Shown: piece by piece, positions 25,431 through 34,032 of the stretch | How positions within the stretch are numbered: the first letter of the stretch is position 1 | How the letters are laid out: each line of letters starts with the position of its first letter | The notes under the pieces: model-generated | What the model saw: the letters and a program-made list of their open reading frames with translations, nothing else | Databases searched by the model: none | What the model was told of the DNA's origin: nothing | From: Suilimivivens sp045586385 | GTDB taxonomy: Bacteria; Bacillota; Clostridia; Lachnospirales; Lachnospiraceae | Assembly (NCBI GenBank): GCA_045586385.1 | Contig: JAZNAE010000036.1 | Coordinates: 7,799-71,798 of the forward strand | DNA: 64,000 bases | Direction: 5' to 3' | Made by a program: the position numbers and the translations under genes

Positions 25431-26024
25431 ATGTTAAATTATATTTGGGCGACAATGATTTTTATCGGCATTATATATGGGGTGATTACGGGAAGTATGA
25501 AGGAGATTACGGAAGCCGCATTAAACAGTGCGGGGGAAGCAGTCTCCTTATGCATTTCCATGGCAGGAATCATGGCCTTTTGGGTAGGACTTATGGAGAT
25601 AGCGGAAAAGTCAGGTTTAATCAAACGGCTTACCGGTTTTCTTTCCCCGTTTATTTCTTTTATGTTTCCGGGGATTCCAAAGGGACATAAAGCAAGAGAT
25701 TACATATCCACAAACATCATTGCCAATATATTGGGACTTGGATGGGCTTGTACGCCGGCAGGGCTTATGGCGATGGAAGAACTTGCAAATTTAGAAAAAG
25801 AGCGTGGAAATGTAAACAGACAGATTGCCAGTAATGAGATGTGTACATTTTTGATTCTAAATATTTCTTCGCTGCAGTTGATACCGGTAAATATGATTGC
25901 TTACAGACAACAGTACGGAAGTGTAAATCCGGCGGGTATTATTGCTCCCGCCGTTATGGCTACCTGCATCAGTACCATAGTGGCCGTTATTTACTGTAAA
26001 ATTATGGATAAAAAAAGGTGTTAA
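25431..26024 (+). CDS. spmA: SpmA-like spore maturation protein
   Basis: 197-residue membrane protein, the size of B. subtilis SpmA. It carries the nucleoside-recognition/Gate pattern: ALNSAGEAVSLCISMAGIMAF, GLMEIAEKSGL, and the conserved STNIIANILGLGWACTPAGL segment (quoted in part). SpmA works with SpmB to dehydrate the spore core. SpmB usually follows directly, but here the next gene is on the opposite strand 11 bases later. Confidence 0.85.
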   Translation: MLNYIWATMIFIGIIYGVITGSMKEITEAALNSAGEAVSLCISMAGIMAFWVGLMEIAEKSGLIKRLTGFLSPFISFMFPGIPKGHKARDYISTNIIANILGLGWACTPAGLMAMEELANLEKERGNVNRQIASNEMCTFLILNISSLQLIPVNMIAYRQQYGSVNPAGIIAPAVMATCISTIVAVIYCKIMDKKRC

Positions 26025-26034
26025 TGCGTGCATA

Positions 26035-26484
26035 CTATTGGCGGTTGTAGTATTCAATACCGTCACTTGGAAGAAAATAGGTTCTGATATACCCATCCTG
26101 CGATACAATAACAAATTCATTGCTTGCTTCCAGATAATAAATAAAATCATGATCTTCAGATTCCAGTTTTTTGAGAGCGTTCTCAGAAGCGATAACGCGA
26201 TTGGCAGCTGATAAATATTCTTCCGCAGAATCAAACCCCATTTCTACACCATGCTTTTCGTAATGATCGTAAAGTTGTTCTTTGCTGCGGAAAGTATAGT
26301 CAATGGAAAGTTCTTCAGCACGGCTTTCGAAAGGCACCGGCTCGGAGATTGCAATAGGTGTATTTACCGGTTTGTCTGAAGGCTCATCCATAACAATCGG
26401 TTTGCCGAGTAAATAAGCAACTATAACAAGACCCAGCGCGGCAAGAGGATATTTGTTTTTTAATTTAGAAAATAGTTGATTCAT
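26035..26484 (-). CDS. membrane-anchored protein with possible BECR toxin-type domain
   Basis: 149 residues: one N-terminal helix (about 13-30), a proline-rich linker and a C-terminal domain (about 63-149). That domain has the order YDHYEKHGVEMGF, a helix with EEYLSAANRVI, then SNEFVIVSQDGYIRTYF and a final YYNRQ. This resembles the nuclease-like C-terminal domains (barnase/EndoU/colicin/RelE fold) seen at the ends of polymorphic toxins and MuF phage proteins. The match is from memory. No immunity gene is recognised beside it. Confidence 0.55.
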   Translation of the reverse strand: MNQLFSKLKNKYPLAALGLVIVAYLLGKPIVMDEPSDKPVNTPIAISEPVPFESRAEELSIDYTFRSKEQLYDHYEKHGVEMGFDSAEEYLSAANRVIASENALKKLESEDHDFIYYLEASNEFVIVSQDGYIRTYFLPSDGIEYYNRQ

Positions 26485-26498
26485 AAAACGTGTTCCCT

Positions 26499-27092
26499 TT
26501 ATAATTGATATTCTTTTTTTACGGCTTCAAAATCACCGGTAAAACGGAAAGTGTGAATGCCTACGCTTGCGGCACCTTCTACATTTGCCGGCAAATCATC
26601 GATAAACAGACATTCATCGGCGCATAGGTGATAGGTTGCAAGAAAATGTTCATAAATTTCTCTTTCCGGTTTAATCATGTGGACATCTGAGGACACCATG
26701 ACACCTTCAAAATAGGAAACTTCTTCAAATCGCGGAAAATAATTATAAAATTCGTTGCAGGCGTTAGAAAGTACATAAACCTTGTAGCCCTTTGCTTTTA
26801 AGTATTCACAGAACTCCTTTGCACCGGAAACAGGCTGCATGCACATTTGCCACTGATCTACACATTCTTTTAACTGTTTATGTAACCGCTTGGGAACCCG
26901 TTTGCTCACAGGTTCATAACGCTGCTCGTTGGTAATGGTGCCGTAATCACCTTGGATCCATTCCGGACCTTCGAAAAGCTCTTTCCGGATAATTGCCCTG
27001 TCTTCTTCCATATCCAGAAAGGTATTAAGGCAAACTTCGGGGTTAAAGGTCAGTAATACATTTCCCATATCTAAAATGATATTTTGAATCAT
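26499..27092 (-). CDS. HAD-family phosphatase (YihX-like)
   Basis: 197 residues. The nucleophile motif is ILDMGNVLL, with Gly where classical HADs have the second Asp, as in the YihX/HAD-IA group. Motif II is VLSNAC, the Lys lies in MIKPEREIYEHF, and the final acidic motif is CLFIDDLPANVEGA. YihX-type enzymes dephosphorylate sugar phosphates such as glucose-1-phosphate. AAGGATG precedes the start. It ends 15 bases before the toxin-domain-like gene. Confidence 0.85.
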   Translation of the reverse strand: MIQNIILDMGNVLLTFNPEVCLNTFLDMEEDRAIIRKELFEGPEWIQGDYGTITNEQRYEPVSKRVPKRLHKQLKECVDQWQMCMQPVSGAKEFCEYLKAKGYKVYVLSNACNEFYNYFPRFEEVSYFEGVMVSSDVHMIKPEREIYEHFLATYHLCADECLFIDDLPANVEGAASVGIHTFRFTGDFEAVKKEYQL

Positions 27093-27206
27093 GAAAACGT
27101 CATCCTTTCAAAAAAGATATCAGCATTAGTATATCAAAATGTTGTTTCTGATGCAAAAAAAAGATATACTTGTTATAGAATAATCAGCAGAAGAGGAGAC
27201 GGTAAT

Positions 27207-27524
27207 ATGAACGAGAAAGGAAGAACATTATTTTACGGAATCGGTGCCGCATATTTATTATATTTGTGTTATGATTTGTTTCAATCGGGAGTAAGAACGG
27301 GAGAAGCAACGCTTCCGATCACACTTTTTTGTATTTTGTTTGGGGTGGTAGGTGCAGGCCTTGCAGTTCTGGCCGTAAAGCAATATAAAAAATATATGGA
27401 GGAAGCTATGGCAGATAGCCCGGACGAGGGAAATAATGCTGATACGACTGCAGCGACGGAAGATGGTAAGAAGACAGATGATGAGCCGGGCGATACAGCA
27501 GGCGATGATACGAAGGAAGAATAG
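27207..27524 (+). CDS. small two-span membrane protein, acidic tail
   Basis: 105 residues: two hydrophobic helices (about 7-23 and 36-57), a short basic stretch KQYKKYMEEAM and a highly acidic, low-complexity C-terminal tail of about 40 residues rich in D, E, G and T. No family recognised. The ATG has GAGGAG upstream; an in-frame ATG at 27084 would overlap the divergent HAD gene. It lies 12 bases before the aldo/keto reductase, so may share its transcript. Confidence 0.7.
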   Translation: MNEKGRTLFYGIGAAYLLYLCYDLFQSGVRTGEATLPITLFCILFGVVGAGLAVLAVKQYKKYMEEAMADSPDEGNNADTTAATEDGKKTDDEPGDTAGDDTKEE

Positions 27525-27536
27525 AGAGGTATGGGA

Positions 27537-28523
27537 ATGTACACAGCAAAAGAAGACAGATATGATAAGATGATTTACAATCGTTGCGGAAACAGTGGTT
27601 TAAAACTGCCGGCACTTTCCCTTGGAATGTGGCATAATTTTGGCTCTGTAAATGACATAGAAAATATGAAGAAAATTCTGTTTACCGCTTTTGACAACGG
27701 AATTACGCATTTTGACTTGGCTAATAACTATGGTCCTGTATACGGAAGCGCGGAAGCAAATATGGGCAGAATTTTGAAGTCTGATTTAATGCCCTATCGT
27801 AATGAAATGATTATTTCCTCCAAAGCAGGTTACGATATGTGGAAAGGACCTTATGGAGATGGAGGCTCCCGTAAATATCTGATAGCAAGTTTGGATGAAA
27901 GCCTTAAAAGAATGGGACTTGAGTATGTAGATATCTTTTATCATCACAGACCTGACCCGGAAACTCCGTTGGAAGAAACCATGGCAGCCCTTGACCATAT
28001 TGTCAGACAGGGAAAAGCATTATACGTGGGAATTTCCAATTACAATAAAGAACAGACAGAGAAAGCTTACCGGATTTTAAAGCAGCAAGGGACACCGTTT
28101 GTGATTCATCAGCCGTCCTACTCCATGTTAAACAGGTGGATAGAAGAGGACGGTTTAAAAGATTATTTATATGAAAACGGAATCGGATGTATCGCATTTA
28201 GCCCTCTTGCTCAGGGAATTTTAACCGGAAAATATTTAAAGGGAATACCGAAGGATTCCAGAATCGGAAGCGGTAAGAGCCCGTATTTACATAAAAGTGA
28301 TATTACACCGGAAAAACTGGAGAAAGTAAGAGCACTGGATCAGTTGGCAAAAGAGAGAAACCAAACGTTAACGCAGATGGCCCTTTCTTGGATACTCAGG
28401 GACGGAAAAGTAACTTCCGTGCTGATTGGGGCAAGCAGGCCTGAGCAGATAATAGAGAATTTAAAGGCTCTCGATCATACAACATTCTCACAGGAAGAAT
28501 TAACATTAATTGAAGAAATTTGA
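27537..28523 (+). CDS. aldo/keto reductase (YghZ-like)
   Basis: 328 residues with the AKR barrel. DLANNYGP carries the Asp and catalytic Tyr, the Lys is in ISSKAGYDM, the His in YHHRPDPETP, and the NADPH-binding C-terminus shows VLIGASRPEQI. DMWKGPYGDGGSRKY is typical of the L-glyceraldehyde-3-phosphate reductase (YghZ/Gpr) branch. The second ATG (27537) is spaced better from GAGAGG than the one at 27531. A terminator follows. Confidence 0.88.
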   Translation: MYTAKEDRYDKMIYNRCGNSGLKLPALSLGMWHNFGSVNDIENMKKILFTAFDNGITHFDLANNYGPVYGSAEANMGRILKSDLMPYRNEMIISSKAGYDMWKGPYGDGGSRKYLIASLDESLKRMGLEYVDIFYHHRPDPETPLEETMAALDHIVRQGKALYVGISNYNKEQTEKAYRILKQQGTPFVIHQPSYSMLNRWIEEDGLKDYLYENGIGCIAFSPLAQGILTGKYLKGIPKDSRIGSGKSPYLHKSDITPEKLEKVRALDQLAKERNQTLTQMALSWILRDGKVTSVLIGASRPEQIIENLKALDHTTFSQEELTLIEEI

Positions 28524-28527
28524 GTTG

Positions 28528-28563
28528 ACAAAGAATTTACCAATGGTAGGTTCTTTGTTTTTT
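28528..28563 (+). terminator. intrinsic terminator after aldo/keto reductase
   Basis: ACAAAGAA (28528-28535) pairs with TTCTTTGT (28551-28558), with an inner dyad in the loop (ACC..GGT) and a T tract. It begins four bases after the stop codon. Confidence 0.75.
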
Positions 28564-28587
28564 TCTTTACAATATACTAAATATATG

Positions 28588-28615
28588 CAATACTATAAAC
28601 GTGTTTACAGTATTG
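28588..28615. promoter_or_regulatory. TetR-type palindromic operator
   Basis: A 28-bp palindrome in which CAATACTATAAAC and GTTTACAGTATTG flank a central GT; 12 of 13 pairs match. It lies 19 bases before the TetR gene start. It overlaps a possible promoter formed by TTTACA (28566-28571) and TACTAT (28591-28596), so autorepression is likely. Confidence 0.8.
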
Positions 28616-28634
28616 TAATATAGGAGCTAACGAT

Positions 28635-29222
28635 ATGCCTACGAGTCCGAAAATCCCGAAAGAAATGATATTGCAGCATGCACTAGACATGTTAATTCAA
28701 GATGGGTATTCATCGATTAATATTAAGACATTGGCAAAGAGAATAGGCTGTTCTACACAGCCTATTTCCTGGCATTTTGGAAATATGGAAAATTTCCGTA
28801 AAGCATTGACAGAGTATGCACTGGATTATGCGAATAAAAAAATGCTTTCCGATTCAGAAGGGATTTCGGCTTTTTCAAATGTGGGGATAGGATATATTGA
28901 CATTGCATTTGATGAGCCTAATCTGTTTCGCTATTTGTATATGAGTGGGGAAAGTGGATATCATGCAGGTGGTTTTGATATTTTTGTAACTGCTGATACG
29001 AACTTTGCTATGATAGAACAGATAGCAAATCAATTAGAGACATCGGCTGATAGGGTGAGTGATTTCTTTAGAAATACTATTATCTACACACATGGACTTG
29101 CATGCTTTGTGGTGTCAGGTTTAATAAAATCGACCAAAGAGGAACTGTATGATATGGTAAAACAAGGAGCCGATAGGTATATGCTACAGGCCGGTTTTGC
29201 GTTAAAGGAGAGAACAACATGA
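28635..29222 (+). CDS. TetR family transcriptional regulator
   Basis: 195 residues. The N-terminal helix-turn-helix is clear (ILQHALDMLIQDG, then KTLAKRIGCSTQPISWHFG), while the C-terminal ligand domain is unassigned. A near-perfect 28-bp palindrome just upstream is its probable operator. Its end overlaps the start of the M23 peptidase gene by four bases (ATGA), so the peptidase is very likely under its control. Confidence 0.88.
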   Translation: MPTSPKIPKEMILQHALDMLIQDGYSSINIKTLAKRIGCSTQPISWHFGNMENFRKALTEYALDYANKKMLSDSEGISAFSNVGIGYIDIAFDEPNLFRYLYMSGESGYHAGGFDIFVTADTNFAMIEQIANQLETSADRVSDFFRNTIIYTHGLACFVVSGLIKSTKEELYDMVKQGADRYMLQAGFALKERTT

Positions 29223-29965
29223 AAGTTTCAAGACAAGTAATTATGCAAGGATTAAAACAGACCTTATGTATTCCGATTATTTATATAAAACATGGATTTC
29301 GATTGCCGAAGAATAGTCAATACAGTAAGGTAGAGTACAGACTGCCCTTTGATGGAGAATGGACGGTGGTAAACGGTGGTTTGGAAAAAGAGTATTTCCA
29401 TCCGGGAGGACCGACGCAAAGGTATGCGTATGATTTTTTGATGATGGATGAATCAGGAAAAACATATCGGGGAGAAGACCCTGCGGATGTCAGTGATTAT
29501 GAATGCTACGGCAAAGAGGTAATTGCACCCGCAGACGGAACAGTTGTGGAAATCGGAACGGACTGTGAGGACGGAAAGATAATGTTGCCGGGGAATATGG
29601 AAGCAACAGCAAAAGATATTCGCGGAAACTATGTTTTGATAAAGCATGCGGAAAATGAGTATGGATTTATCGGTCATTTGCAACCGCAAAGTATATGTGT
29701 AAAAGTAGGAGAAAATGTACAGGCAGGACAAATTATTGCTAGGTGTGGAAATACGGGGAACAGCTCGGAGCCGCATGTTCATTTCCATGTACAAGACGGA
29801 ACGGATTTTTTTACTTCTGCCGGAATTCCCATTAGCTTTAAAGGGATCTGTGTATCTGCGCAAAATGGATACAGCAACTATGATAGGCATAAGACTCCTG
29901 ATATACCTTTAGCAGAAAAGAGAATGCGAATCGGCAGAGGGCAACGGGTAATAAACAGAGAGTGA
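29219..29965 (+). CDS. M23 family metallopeptidase-like protein
   Basis: 248 residues. The M23 (LytM) fold is seen in YGKEVIAPADGTVVEIG, NYVLIKHAENEYGFIGHL and the C-terminal EPHVHFHVQDG with its H-x-H zinc pair. The first motif, normally H-x3-D, reads RYAYDF, where the His position appears to be Tyr, so the metal site may be altered. There is no signal peptide, so it may be intracellular. It is coupled to the TetR gene. Confidence 0.75.
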   Translation: MKVSRQVIMQGLKQTLCIPIIYIKHGFRLPKNSQYSKVEYRLPFDGEWTVVNGGLEKEYFHPGGPTQRYAYDFLMMDESGKTYRGEDPADVSDYECYGKEVIAPADGTVVEIGTDCEDGKIMLPGNMEATAKDIRGNYVLIKHAENEYGFIGHLQPQSICVKVGENVQAGQIIARCGNTGNSSEPHVHFHVQDGTDFFTSAGIPISFKGICVSAQNGYSNYDRHKTPDIPLAEKRMRIGRGQRVINRE

Positions 29966-30802
29966 TTAATAATGGTAGTGATGTTTAAATGCCATAATCA
30001 TTTCTCGGGTTAAACTTAAATTATCATCCTCAAGTTCGATTTCGTCAGGAGAAAACCAGCCGGCTTCCGCAAGCTCGTTGGTGTCTAAGGTGATTTCGTC
30101 AGAACCATCAAGCTCGCAAAAAAAGCCAAGAAGGAGACTTCCTGAAAAGGCCCAAGGCTGACTTTTGTAATAACGGATATTTTTTACCTTAAGCCCAACT
30201 TCCTCCATGACTTCTCTTGAGACGGTTTGCTCAGCCGTTTCTCCAATTTCCGTAAATCCTGCGATAAGGGCATAATTCGTGGTAGCTCTGCCGGCGTATT
30301 TACTCATGAGAATTTTTCCGTCATGAAGTACACCAACAATAACCGCAGGGGAAATTCTAGGGTAAACCATGTTGTGGCAGTTCGGACAACTGAGCATACG
30401 CTCCTTATGGTCAGGCACCATTTTGGAAGAACAGCAACCGCAAAATTGGTTGTTTTGATACCAACTGAAAAGATGATGTCCGGTAATGCCGGCGAATGCC
30501 GTGTGTCTGGAGTCTGCGGTTCTGAAAATACGGACACTTTCATAGTGATAACCGTTTAATTCGATTGTCACATCAGCATGCTCCGGATATGCTAAAAAAT
30601 ACTTATAATCGTCAATGGAAAACAAGTAATGATAAGCACAGGAATAATCCGACAGTTCTGCTAAAGTCGGATAACGGAGCTTGTTATCCTGAAAACGGAC
30701 AAGAACGGTATCTTTGGAAAAAATCAATATAAAATCCGAAGGCGTTGGTTGCTCATCTCTATATTCGTTATGATAAATTTTTGGGAAAATGTCTTGTATC
30801 AT
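29966..30802 (-). CDS. nudC: NAD+ diphosphatase NudC
   Basis: 278 residues. A zinc ribbon (CGCCSSKM then CPNCHNMVYP) precedes a Nudix domain whose box reads GFTEIGETAEQTVSREVMEE, followed by SQPWAFSGS, the motif that marks the NADH pyrophosphatase branch. It hydrolyses NAD(H) to NMN(H) and AMP and can remove NAD caps from RNA. It converges end-to-end with the M23 gene with no space between the stop codons. Confidence 0.93.
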   Translation of the reverse strand: MIQDIFPKIYHNEYRDEQPTPSDFILIFSKDTVLVRFQDNKLRYPTLAELSDYSCAYHYLFSIDDYKYFLAYPEHADVTIELNGYHYESVRIFRTADSRHTAFAGITGHHLFSWYQNNQFCGCCSSKMVPDHKERMLSCPNCHNMVYPRISPAVIVGVLHDGKILMSKYAGRATTNYALIAGFTEIGETAEQTVSREVMEEVGLKVKNIRYYKSQPWAFSGSLLLGFFCELDGSDEITLDTNELAEAGWFSPDEIELEDDNLSLTREMIMAFKHHYHY

Positions 30803-30987
30803 GAAAGTCTCCTCATATTATATCGTTTTAGTAAAACAGATAACTCGTATACTATCATCATAAGTCGCAACGCTTTTCTTTTCAAGTATTCTTTGGTTTT
30901 CCACTGGTAACATCGCTTTTTCTATGATAATATTAAAGGTTGTAAGGTGCATTCAAATAAGCAGATATTTACAAAGGAGCACAAATT

Positions 30988-31977
30988 ATGAAATGGATGA
31001 AATTTAAAATAAAAACAATTACGGAAGCAGAAGATATTATTATCAGTACCCTTTACGATATCGGTCTTGAAGGTGCACAGATTGAAGATAAGATACCCCT
31101 TACTTCTGCAGAAAAGGAGCAGATGTTTGTGGACATCCTTCCCGACGGACCGGAGGATGACGGAATTGCCTATCTTAGCTTTTTTGTGGAAGAAAAAGAA
31201 GACGGAAGCCTTGAGGTAAACGGAGAGAAGACTACCGCCGAAGAAATTCTTGCCAATGTAAAAGCAGAGTTGGAAGATTTGCAGTCCTTTATGGATATCG
31301 GAGAAGGAACTGTAACCATAGATGAAACAGAAGATATTGATTGGATTAATAACTGGAAGCAATATTTTCATCAGTTTACCATTGACGATGTGCTGGTGAT
31401 TCCTTCGTGGGAAGAGGTGCAGCCGGAAGATAAGGACAAGATGATTCTGCATATTGATCCCGGTACAGCTTTCGGAACCGGCATGCATGATACCACCCAG
31501 CTTTGTATCAGGCAGCTTCGCAAATTTATCACACCGGAAACCATACTTTTGGATGTGGGAACCGGAAGCGGTATTTTGGCAATATTATCTTTAATGTTCG
31601 GTGCAAAAAAGGCAATTGGTACAGACCTTGACCCTTGTGCCATTGATGCCGTGGCAGATAATTGTGCCAACAACGGTATTTCTGCCGAACAGTTTGAATT
31701 ATTAATCGGCAATATTATTACAGAAAAGGAAGTCCAGGATAAGGTTGGTTACGAGTGCTATGATATTGTTGTGGCAAATATTCTTGCAGATGTGCTTGTG
31801 CCCCTTACCCCGGTGATTGTAAACCAGTTAAAGCCAGGCGGAATTTATATTACGTCAGGCATCATTGACGATAAAGAGCAGACTGTGGTAGACGCTGTTA
31901 AGGCAGCAGGTCTTGAGGTACTTGAAGTGACCTATCAGGGAGAATGGGTATCTGTAACTGCCAAGAAAAAGGCTTAA
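30988..31977 (+). CDS. prmA: ribosomal protein L11 methyltransferase
   Basis: 329 residues with the PrmA N-terminal substrate domain and a methyltransferase domain. IDPGTAFGTGMHDTTQLC and the SAM loop DVGTGSGILAI are diagnostic, and the late motif reads DIVVANILADVL. It trimethylates ribosomal protein L11. AAAGGAG lies upstream. It heads a translation/RNA-modification block with rsmE 36 bases later, an order common in Firmicutes. Confidence 0.96.
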   Translation: MKWMKFKIKTITEAEDIIISTLYDIGLEGAQIEDKIPLTSAEKEQMFVDILPDGPEDDGIAYLSFFVEEKEDGSLEVNGEKTTAEEILANVKAELEDLQSFMDIGEGTVTIDETEDIDWINNWKQYFHQFTIDDVLVIPSWEEVQPEDKDKMILHIDPGTAFGTGMHDTTQLCIRQLRKFITPETILLDVGTGSGILAILSLMFGAKKAIGTDLDPCAIDAVADNCANNGISAEQFELLIGNIITEKEVQDKVGYECYDIVVANILADVLVPLTPVIVNQLKPGGIYITSGIIDDKEQTVVDAVKAAGLEVLEVTYQGEWVSVTAKKKA

Positions 31978-32013
31978 ATTCTCACCGAAGGCGGAGAAAA
32001 AGAGGAATAAGAT

Positions 32014-32754
32014 ATGTACCAGTTTTTTGTAGAACCTTCCCAAATACAGGGGAATCGCATTATTATTACAGGAAAAGACGTAAATCATATTAAAAATGTT
32101 CTCCGCATGAAAAAAGGAGAGGAACTGGCAGTCAGTAACGGCATGGACGGAAAAGAATACCGCTGCGAGATTGATAATTTTACAGAGGACGAAGTAGTTT
32201 GTGTGCTCCGTTTTGTGAAGGAAGACGCATTGGAACTCCCCTCTAAAGTCTATTTGTTTCAGGGACTTCCGAAGGCCGACAAGATGGAACTGATTATCCA
32301 AAAGGCGGTAGAATTGGGCGTATATCAGGTGATTCCCGTATCTTGTAAGAGGGCAGTTGTAAAACTGGATGAGAAGAAAGAAAAAAGTAAGATTGCCAGA
32401 TGGCAGGGGATTGCGGAAGCGGCTGCCAAGCAGAGTAAACGCGGCATTATTCCGCAGGTAAAGCATGTAATGAGTATGAAAGAAGCCATTGCTTATAGTT
32501 TAAGTTGTCAGGTAAGAATTATTCCTTATGAGCTTGCGGAGGGAATGGAGAAGACAAAAGAAATAATTAATGCCTTAAAACCCGGCGAGGATGTGGCAAT
32601 TTTTATCGGACCGGAAGGAGGCTTTGAAGAAGCAGAGATACAGGCGGCAATGGATGGTGGGATTGTGCCGATTACTCTGGGAAAAAGGATTCTTAGGACA
32701 GAAACGGCAGGAATGACAGTACTTTCCTGGATTATGTATCAATTAGAAAGTTAA
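32014..32754 (+). CDS. rsmE: 16S rRNA m3U1498 methyltransferase
   Basis: 246 residues of the SPOUT family. GKDVNHIKNVLRM at the N-terminal PUA-like domain and the knot motifs IGPEGGFEEAE and LGKRILRTETAG are characteristic of RsmE. It methylates N3 of U1498 in 16S rRNA. It follows prmA closely, with a ribosome site GAGGAATAAG. The cysteine desulfurase gene follows 57 bases later. Confidence 0.95.
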   Translation: MYQFFVEPSQIQGNRIIITGKDVNHIKNVLRMKKGEELAVSNGMDGKEYRCEIDNFTEDEVVCVLRFVKEDALELPSKVYLFQGLPKADKMELIIQKAVELGVYQVIPVSCKRAVVKLDEKKEKSKIARWQGIAEAAAKQSKRGIIPQVKHVMSMKEAIAYSLSCQVRIIPYELAEGMEKTKEIINALKPGEDVAIFIGPEGGFEEAEIQAAMDGGIVPITLGKRILRTETAGMTVLSWIMYQLES

Positions 32755-32810
32755 AAGCATACAGTAATCATAGATAATACGTATATTATAGTAGAAAGAC
32801 CGGTGATAGT

Positions 32811-33965
32811 ATGGAAATATATTTAGATAATTCTGCCACTACCAGGTGCTTTGATGAAGTGGCAGCTTTGATGACCGACATTATGTGCGGTGACTACGGA
32901 AATCCTTCCAGTTTGCACAGAAAAGGGGTGCAGGCGGAGAATCACATTCGCTATGCAAAAGAAGTAATTGCCAAAAATTTAAAGGTAAGTGACAAAGAAA
33001 TTTTGTTTACTTCCGGTGGTACGGAATCGGATAATCTGGCAATCAGAGGATGTGCCTATGCCAATTGCCGTGCTGGAAGACATTTGATTACTACGCAGAT
33101 AGAGCATCCGGCAGTTTTGCAGACCATGAAGCATTTGGAAGAAGACGGTTTTCGTGTGACTTATCTTCCTGTAGATGAAAAAGGATGCATCCGGTTAGAG
33201 GATTTGCAGCGTGCAATTACCGGAGAAACCATTTTGGTTTCCATTATGCATACCAACAATGAAATCGGTTCCCTGCAGCCTATTGCGGAAGCAGGAGCAC
33301 TAATTAAGAAGATAAATCCGAGAATTTTGTTTCACGTGGATGCTGTACAGGGATATGGAAAGTTCAGAATCTATCCCAAAAGGATGAATATTGATCTTTT
33401 GTCTGTGAGTGCACACAAAATTCACGGCCCCAAGGGAGTTGGATTTTTGTATGTAGATGAGAAGGCAAAGATAAAGCCGATATTATTTGGCGGCGGTCAG
33501 CAAAACGGCATGCGTTCCGGCACCGAAAATGTAGCAGCTTGCACAGGTATGGCAAAAGCGATTGAAAAAGTATATGCAAATCTGGACGAGGATGTAGAAA
33601 AACTTTACCAATTAAGGGAAGTTTTTGTAAAAGGACTGGAAAAAATGGAGGGTGTATCCGTGAACGGATGCCCGGGCAGAGACGGGGCACCTCATGTGGT
33701 AAGTGTTTCCATTCAGGGCGTGCGAAGTGAAGTGATTCTTCATGCTCTTGAGGATAAAGGGATTTATGTGTCCGCCGGAAGTGCCTGCTCCGCACATAAG
33801 CCACAGCCTTCTGCGACACTTCAGGCAATCGGACTTAGTAAAGAATTGTTGAGTTCTACTGTAAGATTCAGTTTTTCTGTTTTTACAACCATGGAAGAGA
33901 TTGACTATACTTTACAGGCAATGTGTGATATAATTCCCATGCTTAGAAGGTATACGAGAAAGTGA
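32811..33965 (+). CDS. cysteine desulfurase (NifS/IscS family)
   Basis: 384 residues. The PLP-binding Lys203 is in SVSAHKIHGPKG and the sulfur-carrying Cys326 in SAGSACSAHK, and the N-terminus YLDNSATT is standard. It releases sulfur from cysteine as a persulfide. Because thiI lies 67 bases downstream, its main partner is probably ThiI in tRNA 4-thiouridine synthesis, as with the NifZ-ThiI pair of B. subtilis, rather than general Fe-S assembly. No iscU-like gene is nearby. Confidence 0.93.
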   Translation: MEIYLDNSATTRCFDEVAALMTDIMCGDYGNPSSLHRKGVQAENHIRYAKEVIAKNLKVSDKEILFTSGGTESDNLAIRGCAYANCRAGRHLITTQIEHPAVLQTMKHLEEDGFRVTYLPVDEKGCIRLEDLQRAITGETILVSIMHTNNEIGSLQPIAEAGALIKKINPRILFHVDAVQGYGKFRIYPKRMNIDLLSVSAHKIHGPKGVGFLYVDEKAKIKPILFGGGQQNGMRSGTENVAACTGMAKAIEKVYANLDEDVEKLYQLREVFVKGLEKMEGVSVNGCPGRDGAPHVVSVSIQGVRSEVILHALEDKGIYVSAGSACSAHKPQPSATLQAIGLSKELLSSTVRFSFSVFTTMEEIDYTLQAMCDIIPMLRRYTRK

Positions 33966-34032
33966 TACACAAGCAGGGATAGAGAGCTGCATTTGAAGAA
34001 AAGAAGTTGTTATAAACGAAAGGAGTAAACGG

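Noticed and set aside
26035..26484. Prophage remnant, because the C-terminal domain recalls MuF phage proteins
   Set aside because: No phage structural gene, integrase or att site is nearby; neighbours are ordinary chromosomal genes.
30922..31488. 188-codon frame antisense to prmA
   Set aside because: Shadow of a well conserved gene; no start site or domain support.
31855..32466. 203-codon frame antisense to rsmE
   Set aside because: Covers the conserved rsmE gene; composition rich in Phe and His is typical of antisense frames here.
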